Shown: positions 1 to 8,989, counted from the stretch's first letter. The stretch is DNA of 42,882 nucleotides from Helicobacteraceae bacterium (GCA_900770765.1 CAAGLK010000064.1:1-42882), one strand, 5' to 3'. Program-made: numbers and translations. The notes: generated by a model not told the origin, from the letters alone.

Positions 1-49
1 GAAGTATCTAAAAGGATTTTTCGCTAACGCTCAAAATGACAAAGTGGAA

Positions 50-250
50 TTTGTCATTGCGATGCAGTCCCCTTTCTCGTCATTGCGAGGGAGCAAAGCG
101 ACCGAAGCAATCTATGTTTTAGAAATAGAACAATTGTTGGCGAGATTCTAAGCGTTAGATTGCCACGAGTTTTCTTACGAAAACTCTCGCAATGACAAAG
201 TAAAAAATGTGGATTGCTTCGGCTTTTTACAAAAGCCTCGCAATGACAAA
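50..250. repeat. cluster of dispersed palindromic (REP/MITE-like) repeats; no gene in 1-326
   Basis: One full unit runs from 79 to 196. It opens with GTCATTGCGAG, continues with the arm GAGCAAAGCGACCGAAGCAATC, and closes with the inverted end CTCGCAATGAC. A half unit follows at about 211-247, and a degenerate end lies at about 50-63. The first 35 nt (79-113) are identical to 26516-26550, and the family also occurs at 25444-25641 and 26301-26415. Any reading frame here is only translated repeat. The rest of 1-326 is AT-rich and lies downstream of purN; I see no gene in it. Confidence 0.8.
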
Positions 251-326
251 AATGACAAAAAAGACAACAAAACAATCTTATCTTAATCTCCTTTGAAAAA
301 GCGCGTTTGATATTTTCATAAATGCG

Positions 327-1019
327 TTAAAAACTCTTAGAAGCTAAAACGCTTAAAACTGCCTTAGGATATAAAATATGCTCTAGTTTATGAACTCTTT
401 TTTCATAGGATTCCAACTTTTCTTTAGGATTCTTGCATAAAATCCCTTGTGCGATAATTTCCCCAGAATCTAGCTCATCGCTTACAAAATGCACACTTAC
501 ACCGCCAAAACACATAGAGGAATTATAAGAATCCACCAAGCCATGCGCCCCTTTAAAAAGCGGTAAAAGCGATGGATGGATATTAATAGCCTTTATGTTT
601 TGTGTAAAAATAGGTGTCAAAATCCGCATAAATCCAGCCAAAACGCATAAATCTAAATTTTGCTCTTTTAGGATTCCAACTAACTCTTTATCAAAGCACT
701 CTCGCTCTTTTCCTTTGCTTAGTAGAATCTTAGTTTCTACGCCTAACTTCTCCGCCCTTTGCAGTCCATAAGCATCTGCTTTATTACTAAGTGCTAAAAC
801 AACTTCCACTTTAAAGGCATTTTGCACCCCTCGTGCTTCCTTTTGCGTTATCTCTTTAAACTCGCTTAAGTTTGTAGATATTAAAAAATCCGCTGCAGAA
901 TCTGCATTTTTCACATAGGATTCCGCCTTTATAAAATATTTATTGTGTAAGGCGACAATTAAGGCTTCTAAATTACTTCCATTTCCGCTAAATAAAATCG
1001 CAATTCTTTTAATCTGCAT
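327..1019 (-). CDS. purN: phosphoribosylglycinamide formyltransferase (PurN), with an insertion
   Basis: PurN transfers a formyl group from 10-formyl-THF to GAR in purine synthesis in the cytosol. The N-terminal SGNGSNLEAL loop, AGFMRILTP, the NIHPSLLP motif (N146, H148) and D184 in SDELDSGEI match the family's catalytic Asn-His-Asp set. At 230 aa it is longer than E. coli PurN (212 aa), although its C-terminus is shorter. About 38 extra residues lie between HNKYF (about 25-29) and VEVVLALSNKADA (from 71), an Ala/Glu/Lys-rich stretch absent from the families I can recall. The frame is open throughout, so it is not a frameshift. It lies just downstream of the small gene at 1024-1254, and its own Shine-Dalgarno is weak. 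Confidence 0.92.
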   Translation of the reverse strand: MQIKRIAILFSGNGSNLEALIVALHNKYFIKAESYVKNADSAADFLISTNLSEFKEITQKEARGVQNAFKVEVVLALSNKADAYGLQRAEKLGVETKILLSKGKERECFDKELVGILKEQNLDLCVLAGFMRILTPIFTQNIKAINIHPSLLPLFKGAHGLVDSYNSSMCFGGVSVHFVSDELDSGEIIAQGILCKNPKEKLESYEKRVHKLEHILYPKAVLSVLASKSF

Positions 1020-1023
1020 AGTT

Positions 1024-1254
1024 TTACTTAAAAAATTGCGGATGAGAAGTTTTTAAATTCTCTAAGTTTTGTAAAATTTCTTTCACTCCATATTCTAAAC
1101 TCTCTTCATCTAAGCCCTCAATATACGCATCTAGTGCGTCTTGTATGTGCTTTTCTTTAACTCCGCTTAATTGCAGTGCTGCACAAAGCATATCGCTAAG
1201 CTGTATTGATAGCTCTTCTACTTCTTCTTCTAATTCTTTAATTTTATCTTTCAT
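1024..1254 (-). CDS. small coiled-coil hypothetical protein (76 aa)
   Basis: I do not recognise a named family. The first 20 residues are a charged heptad-like helix (KIKELEEEVEELSIQL) predicted to form a coiled coil. The rest is acidic and helical with no membrane segment or signal peptide. An upstream in-frame GTG at 1260 touches the AGGAG directly, whereas ATG at 1254 lies 5 nt after it, so I chose the ATG. It sits between the DHH phosphoesterase and purN with gaps under 12 nt, so it is probably co-transcribed with them. Function unknown; small adaptor or oligomerising proteins of this type are common in Campylobacterota. Confidence 0.7.
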   Translation of the reverse strand: MKDKIKELEEEVEELSIQLSDMLCAALQLSGVKEKHIQDALDAYIEGLDEESLEYGVKEILQNLENLKTSHPQFFK

Positions 1255-1265
1255 TTTCACTCCTT

Positions 1266-2333
1266 TTAATGTAAAGATTCGCTTAAGATTCCTTGCACTT
1301 GCTCTTTAATATCAACATATAAAAAACTTTCCCTAAAGCCATCAATTTTCCCGCCACTTGCATTAGGATGTCCACCGCCATTAAAGCAAACTTTCGCAAT
1401 AGCACTTACATCACAAGCATTATTTGCCCTTAAACTTACATTTCCTTTAGCGCTAACATCTAAGAAAAAGTCAAAGTTAGGATTCTGTCTTAAAAATAAA
1501 TTTGCAAGCACAGAAATATTCCCAATGCTATAGCTTAAGAATCCCTTATATTCACCATAAAATATCGCACAAGATTCCGCCTTTTTTGCTAAAAGCCTTG
1601 CTTGATATAAAGAGGCTAAATTATCTAGGGTATCACTTAGCAAACTACCATTTAAAAAGCATTTTTTTAACTCTAAAATCGCATTATCAAATAAAATATG
1701 CCCATTTTGCAAACCTAAAAACTTAGCCGATTCCTTTAATAAAGCAAGTTTATAAGCCCTATCATCATCATCAAACATAAATCTATTTAGCTCCTTAGCC
1801 TCCACAATAAGCCTTAAGGCAACTTTGCCAAACTCAAAGTTAAAGCCATCTTCAAGCCATAAATCAATGCTATTTATCATATCAACTAAAGGTTCAAGCC
1901 ACACCTTAGTGGAATCTAAAAGGCCATATCGCTCCAAAAGCGTATCATAAACGATTTTTGTCGCACACCTAGAGGTATCAAGCACATACCACTCATATTC
2001 TTTAGCACATTCGCTTCCGCTTTTATGATGGTCTAATAATTCAAATGTAACGCTAAATCCGCTTAAGTTTAGCTCCAGCACGGATTCCTTTAATCTAGCA
2101 CATTCATCAAGGCTTAAATTTAAATCACTAATTAAAATATGCGCGCTTTTAGAATCCTGCTTTTTTATTTCTTTAAAAATTTGCTCTAATCTTGCCATTA
2201 CTTCCTTGCCATAATTTGCGTTAAAAAAATGCAAAACGCAAGAATCCTTAAAATATTCTTTATAAATTTCCGCACTTACAAGCTGACAACCATAGCCATC
2301 TAAATCAATATGCGATAAATGATAAATTTGCAT
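1266..2333 (-). CDS. DHH/DHHA1 family phosphoesterase
   Basis: The protein (355 aa) has the DHH-family metal motifs in order: HIDLDG (D10, D12), ISDLN (D70) and LLDHHKSG (D101-H102-H103). It ends with a DHHA1 substrate-binding motif GGGHPNASGG at about 319-328. The family contains nanoRNases (NrnA), cyclic dinucleotide phosphodiesterases and RecJ. This short two-domain form without RecJ extras fits a small-substrate enzyme (short oligoribonucleotide, pAp or cyclic dinucleotide), but the substrate cannot be read from sequence. Start ATG is preceded by AAGGAAATTA. It lies 8 nt downstream of flhA on the same strand, so it may be read from the flagellar transcript. Confidence 0.85.
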   Translation of the reverse strand: MQIYHLSHIDLDGYGCQLVSAEIYKEYFKDSCVLHFFNANYGKEVMARLEQIFKEIKKQDSKSAHILISDLNLSLDECARLKESVLELNLSGFSVTFELLDHHKSGSECAKEYEWYVLDTSRCATKIVYDTLLERYGLLDSTKVWLEPLVDMINSIDLWLEDGFNFEFGKVALRLIVEAKELNRFMFDDDDRAYKLALLKESAKFLGLQNGHILFDNAILELKKCFLNGSLLSDTLDNLASLYQARLLAKKAESCAIFYGEYKGFLSYSIGNISVLANLFLRQNPNFDFFLDVSAKGNVSLRANNACDVSAIAKVCFNGGGHPNASGGKIDGFRESFLYVDIKEQVQGILSESLH

Positions 2334-2341
2334 TAATTTCC

Positions 2342-4588
2342 TTAAGTTAAAAATTCAATAGAGCCTAGCACTTCAATTTGCGCTTGATAATCAATCTCTG
2401 CTACACTTAAAACAATAAAGCTACTTCCTAGTCCATATTGTTCTAAATAAATCGCAAGTGGCTTTCGTAAAACCATAGGCACAGAAGCGATAATTACAGG
2501 CACCGCCCCTAGCGAATGCGCCTTATTATAAGTTGCCATTAGCGAATCATATAGGCTTTGAGATTCTGTAGGGCTTAGGCGGAGTCTCTGCCCCATTTTT
2601 TGCCCCTCTGGAAGTCTTTCTAAAAGTAATTGCTCTAAGGCTGGATGCAGTGCAAAATACCTTAAAACGCCGCTTTCATTTTGAAAATTATGCGTAATTA
2701 GCCGCTTTAAGCAAGAGCGGACATATTCTACAAATGATGAAAGGTCGTTTTTATACGCTCCAGCTCCATCGGCTATGGCTTCTGCTATGCTTAGCATATC
2801 TTTAATAGGAATTTGCTCGTGTAAAAGCTCTTTTAAAATATGCTGAATAACGCCGATTCCAACGCCCTCAATTTCTTTTGCTAAAATAGGATAATCTTTA
2901 CCTAATTTTTCTACAAGGCTATATACTTCTTGTCGTGTTAATAATTCTTCTGCGTGTTTTTTGATAAGCTCTTGTATATGCGTAGAAATTACCGTTGCAC
3001 CATCAATTATCGTATATCCTTCAATTACTGCATCCTCTCTTTGACTCTCGCTTATCCAATAGGCATCAATGTTAAAAACAGGTTCTTTTGTAGGAATCGC
3101 CCCCTCTAGCTCACCAGCAAAGCCAGCCGATGGAATCGCTAAGAGTTTATCTACCATAATTTTCCCACGCCCAATTTCAATTTCTTTTAATAAAATTTGA
3201 TACTCATCAGGGGGTAGATTCAAATCATCCCTTAAATGCACCATAGGGACTAGAATCCCAAATTCCGTAGCCATAGCCTTTCTTATTTGCCTTATTTTAT
3301 TTACAAGCTCTCCGCCTTGTGCTGGGTCTGCAAATTTAATAAGCTGGTATCCTAAGCCTACTCGTAAGATTTTAACTTTAAGCGCATTATCAATTTCTGC
3401 TTCATCTCTTTTCCTTCTCTCTTCTTCGCTTTCTTTTGTCGGCTGTGCGGCTGCGGCGGCTTGTGATTGCTGTGCGGATTGTGCTTTTGCTTGCTCTCGT
3501 TGTGGTAATTTTTGCTCTTGCTTGGAATCCTTTTTAACTTTATTTAATAATCCTGTAATATACCTCCACACTTCCCCATCTTTTTGTTTATTTAAAAGCA
3601 GGGCAAGTCCTAAAAATAGCAGTCCAACAAAGCCAAGCGAGATAGTAGGAAGCCCAGGCACAAGGGCGAAGAGTAGCAAAATACAGCCGACAATTATAAG
3701 CGTCTTTGATTCATTTATAAGCTGGTCAATGATTCCACTTGCGAAGTTATCGCCCTCTTTGCTAAAACGCGTTACGATAATACCTGTCGCAGTTGATACA
3801 ATTAACGCTGGAAGCTGCGATACAAGCCCATCGCCAATAGTTAGAATCGTAAAGGTAGCCGCCGCATCAGAAAACGCCATATCTCGCTGGAAAACGCCTA
3901 TTAAGAATCCGCCGATAATATTAATAAGCGTAATTATGATTCCAGCTATCGCATCGCCTTTTACAAATTTGTTTGCACCATCCATTGAGCCATAAAAGTC
4001 CGCTTCCGCCGCTAGTGCATCTCGCCTTGCCTTTGCCTCTTCTTGCCCAATTATCCCAGAGTTTAAATCCGCATCAATTGCCATTTGCTTCCCTGGCATA
4101 GCATCTAGTGTGAAGCGCGCCTTTACTTCTGAAACACGAGTCGAGCCATTTGTAACAACCATAAAATTTATAATTACTAAAATAATAAATAAAATAATCC
4201 CAATAACATAATTTCCGCCCACCACAAACTGCCCAAAGGCTGTGATAATATCGCTTACCGCACCAGGTCCTAAGTGACCATTGCTTAAAATCATACGAGT
4301 TGTGGCGATATTTAGCGATAATCTAAAAAGAGTGATAATTAATAAAAGCGTAGGAAACGCCGAAAAATCAGTAGGCTTTTTTACATAAAGGGCGATTAAA
4401 ATAATCAAAGCAGAGAGGGCAATTGAAATAGCTAAGAAAAAATCAAGTAAAGCACTAGGCAGTGGGACAATGATGATTGCCAAAATCGCCACGATAAAAA
4501 ATACAACCGTTAAATCTTTAGACCCCGTTAAGAATCCTAAAAAAGGCGTGATTTTACTAAGTAGCGATGATTTACCAGCAGCTGCCAA
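2342..4588 (-). CDS. flhA: flagellar type III export gate protein FlhA
   Basis: FlhA forms the membrane gate and cytoplasmic docking ring of the flagellar export apparatus. The N-terminal half has about eight membrane helices and the FHIPEP-family loop (SRVSEVKARF, AMPGKQMAID, MDGANKFVKGDAIAG). The C-terminal half is the soluble export-substrate domain (YTIIDGATVISTH, EQIPIKDM). The linker at about 365-400 is Gln/Ala-rich and poorly conserved. There is no ATG near the N-terminus. A TTG at 4618 has no Shine-Dalgarno, while the in-frame TTG at 4588 follows GGAG by 5 nt, so I chose 4588 (748 aa; the usual length is about 690-740). It is divergent from rpsO. Confidence 0.95.
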   Translation of the reverse strand: MAAAGKSSLLSKITPFLGFLTGSKDLTVVFFIVAILAIIIVPLPSALLDFFLAISIALSALIILIALYVKKPTDFSAFPTLLLIITLFRLSLNIATTRMILSNGHLGPGAVSDIITAFGQFVVGGNYVIGIILFIILVIINFMVVTNGSTRVSEVKARFTLDAMPGKQMAIDADLNSGIIGQEEAKARRDALAAEADFYGSMDGANKFVKGDAIAGIIITLINIIGGFLIGVFQRDMAFSDAAATFTILTIGDGLVSQLPALIVSTATGIIVTRFSKEGDNFASGIIDQLINESKTLIIVGCILLLFALVPGLPTISLGFVGLLFLGLALLLNKQKDGEVWRYITGLLNKVKKDSKQEQKLPQREQAKAQSAQQSQAAAAAQPTKESEEERRKRDEAEIDNALKVKILRVGLGYQLIKFADPAQGGELVNKIRQIRKAMATEFGILVPMVHLRDDLNLPPDEYQILLKEIEIGRGKIMVDKLLAIPSAGFAGELEGAIPTKEPVFNIDAYWISESQREDAVIEGYTIIDGATVISTHIQELIKKHAEELLTRQEVYSLVEKLGKDYPILAKEIEGVGIGVIQHILKELLHEQIPIKDMLSIAEAIADGAGAYKNDLSSFVEYVRSCLKRLITHNFQNESGVLRYFALHPALEQLLLERLPEGQKMGQRLRLSPTESQSLYDSLMATYNKAHSLGAVPVIIASVPMVLRKPLAIYLEQYGLGSSFIVLSVAEIDYQAQIEVLGSIEFLT

Positions 4589-4652
4589 ATTGACTCCAAA
4601 ATTAAAAATAGCTTGCAATTTTAGCTAAATTTTAGCGAGTTTTTACCTTTTT

Positions 4653-4662
4653 ATGCTAAAAT
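4653..4662 (+). promoter_or_regulatory. predicted sigma-70 -10 element of rpsO
   Basis: TATGCTAAAAT gives a -10 hexamer TAAAAT at 4657-4662, followed by a GC-rich CCGCCC discriminator. TAAAATCCGCCCTTT is also found upstream of rpsB (-, 12434-12448), and TATGCTAAAAT lies next to tRNA-Glu (-, from 26682). There is no clear -35, as is usual in this group. Confidence 0.5.
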
Positions 4663-4698
4663 CCGCCCTTTTATTTTATACCAATCAAGGAGGGTCAA

Positions 4699-4974
4699 AT
4701 GGCTCAAGATTCGGCGAAAAAGAGAGAGATTATCTCAAACTTTGCTAAAGATGAAAAAGACACAGGTTCTTCAGCGGTTCAAATCGCACTTTTAAGCGAC
4801 AGGATTAAAACTTTAACAGAGCATTTAAAGGTTAATAAAAAAGACCACTCAAGCCGACTAGGTCTTAAAAAACTAGTTTCAAAAAGAAAGAGTCTTCTTA
4901 GCTATCTAAAACGCACTAATTTTAAAACTTACGCAAGTGTAATTGAAAAGCTAGGCTTAAAAGATAGAGGTTAA
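4699..4974 (+). CDS. rpsO: 30S ribosomal protein S15
   Basis: S15 binds 16S rRNA early in assembly of the small-subunit platform. The 91-aa length is typical, and the family residues are present (DTGSSAVQIA, LTEHLKVNKKDHSSRLGL, RKSLLSYLKRTNFKTY). The start has a strong Shine-Dalgarno, AAGGAGGGTCAA, before ATG. It is a single gene with its own promoter, divergent from flhA, and ends in a hairpin that includes its stop codon. Confidence 0.98.
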   Translation: MAQDSAKKREIISNFAKDEKDTGSSAVQIALLSDRIKTLTEHLKVNKKDHSSRLGLKKLVSKRKSLLSYLKRTNFKTYASVIEKLGLKDRG

Positions 4975-4986
4975 TTCTCTATCTTT
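4960..4986 (+). terminator. hairpin overlapping the rpsO stop codon
   Basis: AAAGATAGAG (4960-4969) and CTCTATCTTT (4977-4986) form a perfect 10-bp stem around a 7-nt loop that holds the TAA stop. It probably terminates transcription or stabilises the rpsO mRNA. No long U tract follows directly. Confidence 0.55.
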
Positions 4987-5072
4987 AACTTCATTTTAAA
5001 AATCCACAGATTAATAAATTTTAAAAAGGCTAATTTGCCCCAAAGTGCTTAAACTTTAGGACAAAATAAAAT

Positions 5073-7064
5073 TTAGAATTTTTTCTTATCCACATCTTCT
5101 AAAATATCATCTGCGATTTTATTTACCACATCTGTAATTCCATTTGTGTTATTTGCTACGCTTACATTATCTTGCGTTACGGATTCTAGCTGTGCTATTG
5201 CCTCATTTATTTGCACTATTCCTTGCGTTTGCTCTTTTATGCTTTCACTCATATCGCTTACGCCTTGGACAAGCACATTTACATTTGCTTCAATTTCGCC
5301 TAGAGATTTATTTGTCCTCTCTGCTAGTTTTCTAACTTCATCGGCAACTACTGCAAAGCCTCTTCCATGTTCCCCAGCTCTAGCTGCTTCAATAGCGGCA
5401 TTTAATGCTAGTAAATTTGTCTGGTCGGCAATATCTTTAATTACACCTACGATATTTCTAATATCTTCTGCTTGTCTTGCTACTTCTGTGCTTTTATCAT
5501 TTACACTATGCATAGAGCTTGAGATTTGCTCAATTGCCGCAGCGGATTCTTGCAGTGAGCTAGCTTGTGTGCTTGAGCCATCAAGTAGCTTTTGCATAGA
5601 TTCTTTTAAAATATCTGTTTGTGCGACTAAGTCTTTTGCATAAGTTGCAGAGGAATTTAGCATTTTTCTAATTTCTTCACCTAGAATATTTGCTGTAGTT
5701 TCCACTACGCCATTAGCATTTGGAATCTCAGTTGTAAAATCTAGCTTTCTATAAGATTCAAATACATCGTGGATTGCGTTCATATTGCTACCGACATTTT
5801 TTTCTAAGCTATTTAGCATATTGTTTAGCACAGAGATTAGCTCTACAAGCTCAGGGTTGCTAGGGTTTGTAGAGATTCTATTAGTTAAGTCTCCGCCATC
5901 TACTGCTCTTGCAGTTTGCGTTACTTGTGCTATAGCTTCGGCATCTTTTTTAAGTCCTTCCTCTGTTTTTTTGACATTTTGATTAATTGCTTGTGCCATT
6001 TTGCCTAGCTCATCTTGTGTGTTGATTTTAATAGGCTCTGGTGCTTGTTTCACTTCATAATTAATATAAGAGAAAAATCTTTTTAAGCCATTTTCAATAG
6101 TAGAAATAGGATTTAAAAATACTTTAAGCATAAATAAAAGCACGGCTAAGCCTATAACAAGCACCACTGCACCAATGCCCATACTCTTTAGTGCTTCTTT
6201 ATTAGCAACTGCAGCATATTCCTCTAAACTAGCCGCAGTGGCAATTGTCCAGCCAAAAGCAAATTGCTTATAATATGCAATAGATGGAATCCCAGCGGCA
6301 TTAATATACTCTATGCTACCCTCTGGCTTTGCTTTAACTGCCTTTAAAATCGTATCTTCTGCTGGCACTCTTTTACCATCTAACTCCCAAGATTTTATTT
6401 TATGTGAAATAATCTCGCCATCTCTATCCATAATAAACACATTCATAGAAGGAAGCACAGGTGTTTCAAAGTTTTTAAATCTATCTTGGAAGCTGTCAAT
6501 TACAACATTAACACCCACGACACCGATAAATTTATTATTTTTTGTAAGTGGTAGGGCGAGTTTTGCGGATTTTTGCCCTTTAAATGCACCATCTTTTTCT
6601 ATTTGAATACCGCTTACTACAAAATTATTAGTTTGTTTTGCTTCTAAATACCATTGCGATTGTCTTAAATCTGTATTTGTGGCACTCCATTGCCCATCGT
6701 AGCTGTGTTTTTGCCCTGTTTGTGCTTCTAAATAATTGCCATTATCATCATAAACTACAAAAGCATTTGGATATTTAATAAGCCCAGCAGTGTCGGTTAG
6801 AATCATTTTTTGTCCTACGACATCTTGCCTATCTAAATCCATTAAAGCATTTGCTAAGAACTCTAAATGCTGTTTTGCTTCAATATACATTGTAATATTA
6901 ATTGTAGTAAATGAAGCCTTTTGGACGCTTGTTTGTAATGCCGCAAAAGCATTATTTATATTTGACTTTGTCCCATTGTAAGAAAAAATCATAAGCACAC
7001 CGATTGCCACTACAAGCACAGCAACTGCTAAAGAAACTATTTTAAACGCTAGAGATTTACCCAT
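5073..7064 (-). CDS. methyl-accepting chemotaxis protein, dCache-type sensor
   Basis: This is a chemoreceptor signalling to CheA/CheW. After a short cytoplasmic N-terminus, a first membrane helix (about 8-28) leads into a periplasmic double-Cache domain (FVVYDDNGNYLEA, SQWYLEA, KLALPLTKNNKFIGVVGVNV), a second helix at about 295-315, a HAMP-like region, and a signalling domain with the hairpin tip ADQTNLLALNAAIEAARAGE. It ends in ILEDVDKKKF with no NWETF-like CheR tether. GTG at 7070 touches AAGGAG, while ATG at 7064 is 5 nt downstream, so I chose the ATG (663 aa). dCache receptors often bind amino acids or carboxylates; the ligand is unknown. It has its own -10 and sits next to a paralogue. 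Confidence 0.93.
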   Translation of the reverse strand: MGKSLAFKIVSLAVAVLVVAIGVLMIFSYNGTKSNINNAFAALQTSVQKASFTTINITMYIEAKQHLEFLANALMDLDRQDVVGQKMILTDTAGLIKYPNAFVVYDDNGNYLEAQTGQKHSYDGQWSATNTDLRQSQWYLEAKQTNNFVVSGIQIEKDGAFKGQKSAKLALPLTKNNKFIGVVGVNVVIDSFQDRFKNFETPVLPSMNVFIMDRDGEIISHKIKSWELDGKRVPAEDTILKAVKAKPEGSIEYINAAGIPSIAYYKQFAFGWTIATAASLEEYAAVANKEALKSMGIGAVVLVIGLAVLLFMLKVFLNPISTIENGLKRFFSYINYEVKQAPEPIKINTQDELGKMAQAINQNVKKTEEGLKKDAEAIAQVTQTARAVDGGDLTNRISTNPSNPELVELISVLNNMLNSLEKNVGSNMNAIHDVFESYRKLDFTTEIPNANGVVETTANILGEEIRKMLNSSATYAKDLVAQTDILKESMQKLLDGSSTQASSLQESAAAIEQISSSMHSVNDKSTEVARQAEDIRNIVGVIKDIADQTNLLALNAAIEAARAGEHGRGFAVVADEVRKLAERTNKSLGEIEANVNVLVQGVSDMSESIKEQTQGIVQINEAIAQLESVTQDNVSVANNTNGITDVVNKIADDILEDVDKKKF

Positions 7065-7101
7065 TTTCACTCCTTAAAAACCCTTAAAATAAGAAAATAG
7101 C

Positions 7102-7107
7102 ATTATA
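7102..7107 (-). promoter_or_regulatory. predicted -10 (TATAAT) of the dCache chemoreceptor gene
   Basis: On the minus strand a perfect TATAAT in the context GATATAATGC lies 37 nt before the ATG at 7064, in the 59-nt gap between the two receptor genes. The second receptor gene therefore has its own promoter. Confidence 0.5.
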
Positions 7108-7123
7108 TCTAAAATTATATTTT

Positions 7124-8878
7124 TTAGAATTTCTTTTTATTTACATCTTCTAAAATATCATCCGCGATTTTATTTACAATATCTGTAATTTCATTTGTAG
7201 AAGTTGCTACGCTTACATTATCTTGTGTTAGGGATTCTAGCTGGGCTATTGCTTCATTTATTTGCGTGATTCCTTGCGTTTGCTCTTTTATAGATTCACT
7301 CATATCGCTAACACCTTGCACAAGGATATTTACATTTGCTTCAATTTCATTTAGGCTTTTACCTGTTCTCTCTGCTAACTTTCGCACTTCATCGGCTACA
7401 ACCGCAAAGCCTCTTCCATGTTCCCCAGCCCTTGCTGCTTCAATAGCGGCATTTAGTGCTAGTAAATTTGTCTGGTCTGCTATATCTTTAATAACTGCGA
7501 CAATGTTTTTAATATCTTCAGCTTGTTTTGCTACCTCGCCTGTTTTGTCATTTACGCTATGCATTGAGCTTGAAATTTGCTCAATTGCGGCGGCACTTTG
7601 CTGAAGAGAGCTTGCTTGTGCGTTAGAGCCATCAAATAGCTTTTGCATAGATTCTTTTAAATCATCTGTTTGTTTTACTAAATCTTTTGCAAAAGACGCA
7701 GAGGAATTTAGCATATTTCTAATTTCTTGCCCTAAAATATTTGTAGTGGATTCCACTACGCCTTTAGCACCTGGAATCTCAGTAGTAAAATCTAGCTTTT
7801 TGTAGGCTTCAAATACTCTTAAAAGCTCGTTTGCATTAGAGCCGATATTTTTTTCAAAAATGCTTAGCATATTATTTACTATTTCTATTAAATCTATTAG
7901 CTGAGGATTGTGAGGTTTGTAAGTTGCCCTTGCGCTTAAATTGCCATATTCTACTATTTTTATTGTGTTTGTTGCGTTTTGTATTGCTTTTGCATCTTCT
8001 TCTACGCCTTGCTTGATTAATTCTATGCGTTGGTGAATCGCCCTATCCATTTCGCCAAATTCATCTTTAGAATCTAGTGGGATAAATTGCACTTCTTTTG
8101 TTTCGTGGTTTATAAAAGAGAAGAAGCTTCTTAAATTTTTTCGCACTACATTAACACTGCTTATAATATTTTTATAAAGTCCAATGGTTAGTGGAATCAT
8201 TAAGATTATAAAAAACACAATACCAATGCCAAAAGCATTAAGAATCGTGCCTTTTACATAGTCTAAAATGCTACTAGAGATTCCGCTTACATGTCCGCCT
8301 AGCGTGTCAAGGTAGGTCCCTGTGGATAGCCAAATATTTTCTGTATTTGGGATAAGCACTGCATAAGCTAGTTTTTCCGCCTCGCCTAGTGTGCCATCTG
8401 GAAGTGGTTTAGTAAAAGTGAAATAAACAAATTTCGTCTCTTTATCTTGTGTTTTAGAAGTGGCAAAAAGGTCTCGCACATAATAGACGCCATTTAAATC
8501 TTTTGCTTCATATAAACTTTTACCGATTAAATCTTTTCTTGTCGGATGTGCGACAGGCGTGTGTTCTTTATAAGCAAAAAAGTAGCCACTTTTATCATTT
8601 TCAAAGCGGAATTTTTCAATTGCTGTAGCAATAATTGCGATTTGTGATTTTTCATCTAAGCCTTTTACAAGCTCTCCTAAAGAAGCCGCTACGGAATCTG
8701 TAGTTAGCTTAATTTTATCTTGAATTTCTTTTTCTATGTTTTGATAAATTAGCTCTTGTGCGTGTTTTGTCATATGTTTTTCATAATAAAACACAACTCC
8801 AAGCATCACGGCTAAGCCTAGTAGCATACTAATACTTAACGCCCCAATTTTCCATTTAAGTGATAATCTTTTAAACAT
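7124..8878 (-). CDS. methyl-accepting chemotaxis protein, single-Cache sensor
   Basis: This 584-aa chemoreceptor has a membrane helix at about 12-30, a periplasmic single Cache-2-like domain (FRFENDKSGYFFAY, PTRKDLIGKSLYEAKD, YAVLIPNTENIWLSTGTY), a second helix at about 215-235, a HAMP-like linker and a signalling domain. From the signalling domain to the C-terminus (ILEDVNKKKF) it is nearly the same as its neighbour at 5073-7064, while the sensors are unrelated. This is the usual result of sensor swapping or gene conversion of the signalling half. Cache-2 receptors of this kind often sense small carboxylates; the ligand is not known here. A 25-nt A/T tract lies about 86 nt upstream of the start. 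Confidence 0.93.
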   Translation of the reverse strand: MFKRLSLKWKIGALSISMLLGLAVMLGVVFYYEKHMTKHAQELIYQNIEKEIQDKIKLTTDSVAASLGELVKGLDEKSQIAIIATAIEKFRFENDKSGYFFAYKEHTPVAHPTRKDLIGKSLYEAKDLNGVYYVRDLFATSKTQDKETKFVYFTFTKPLPDGTLGEAEKLAYAVLIPNTENIWLSTGTYLDTLGGHVSGISSSILDYVKGTILNAFGIGIVFFIILMIPLTIGLYKNIISSVNVVRKNLRSFFSFINHETKEVQFIPLDSKDEFGEMDRAIHQRIELIKQGVEEDAKAIQNATNTIKIVEYGNLSARATYKPHNPQLIDLIEIVNNMLSIFEKNIGSNANELLRVFEAYKKLDFTTEIPGAKGVVESTTNILGQEIRNMLNSSASFAKDLVKQTDDLKESMQKLFDGSNAQASSLQQSAAAIEQISSSMHSVNDKTGEVAKQAEDIKNIVAVIKDIADQTNLLALNAAIEAARAGEHGRGFAVVADEVRKLAERTGKSLNEIEANVNILVQGVSDMSESIKEQTQGITQINEAIAQLESLTQDNVSVATSTNEITDIVNKIADDILEDVNKKKF

Positions 8879-8964
8879 CCCAAGCCCTCTATAAATATAT
8901 AAAATAAGGCGGAATTCTACAACTTAGAATCTTAAGAAAAAAATAAATTTTTAATGATTAAATC

Positions 8965-8989
8965 AAAAAAAAAAAAAAAAAAAAAAAAA
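8965..8989. repeat. 25-bp poly-A/T homopolymer tract
   Basis: Twenty-five uninterrupted A residues on the + strand (T on the minus strand) lie between the fliR stop (9035) and the chemoreceptor start (8878). Nothing else in the window is close in length. On the coding strand it is a T25 tract 86-111 nt upstream of the receptor start, where slipped-strand length change could alter transcription. It could also act as a U tract behind fliR, but I see no good stem before it. Confidence 0.9.

Noticed and set aside
50..250. CRISPR array at the left edge
   Set aside because: Units are palindromic, unevenly spaced, differ in length, and no cas genes are present.
54..275. 73-aa minus-strand open frame at the left edge
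   Set aside because: It is wholly translated palindromic repeat with no start signal; not a gene.
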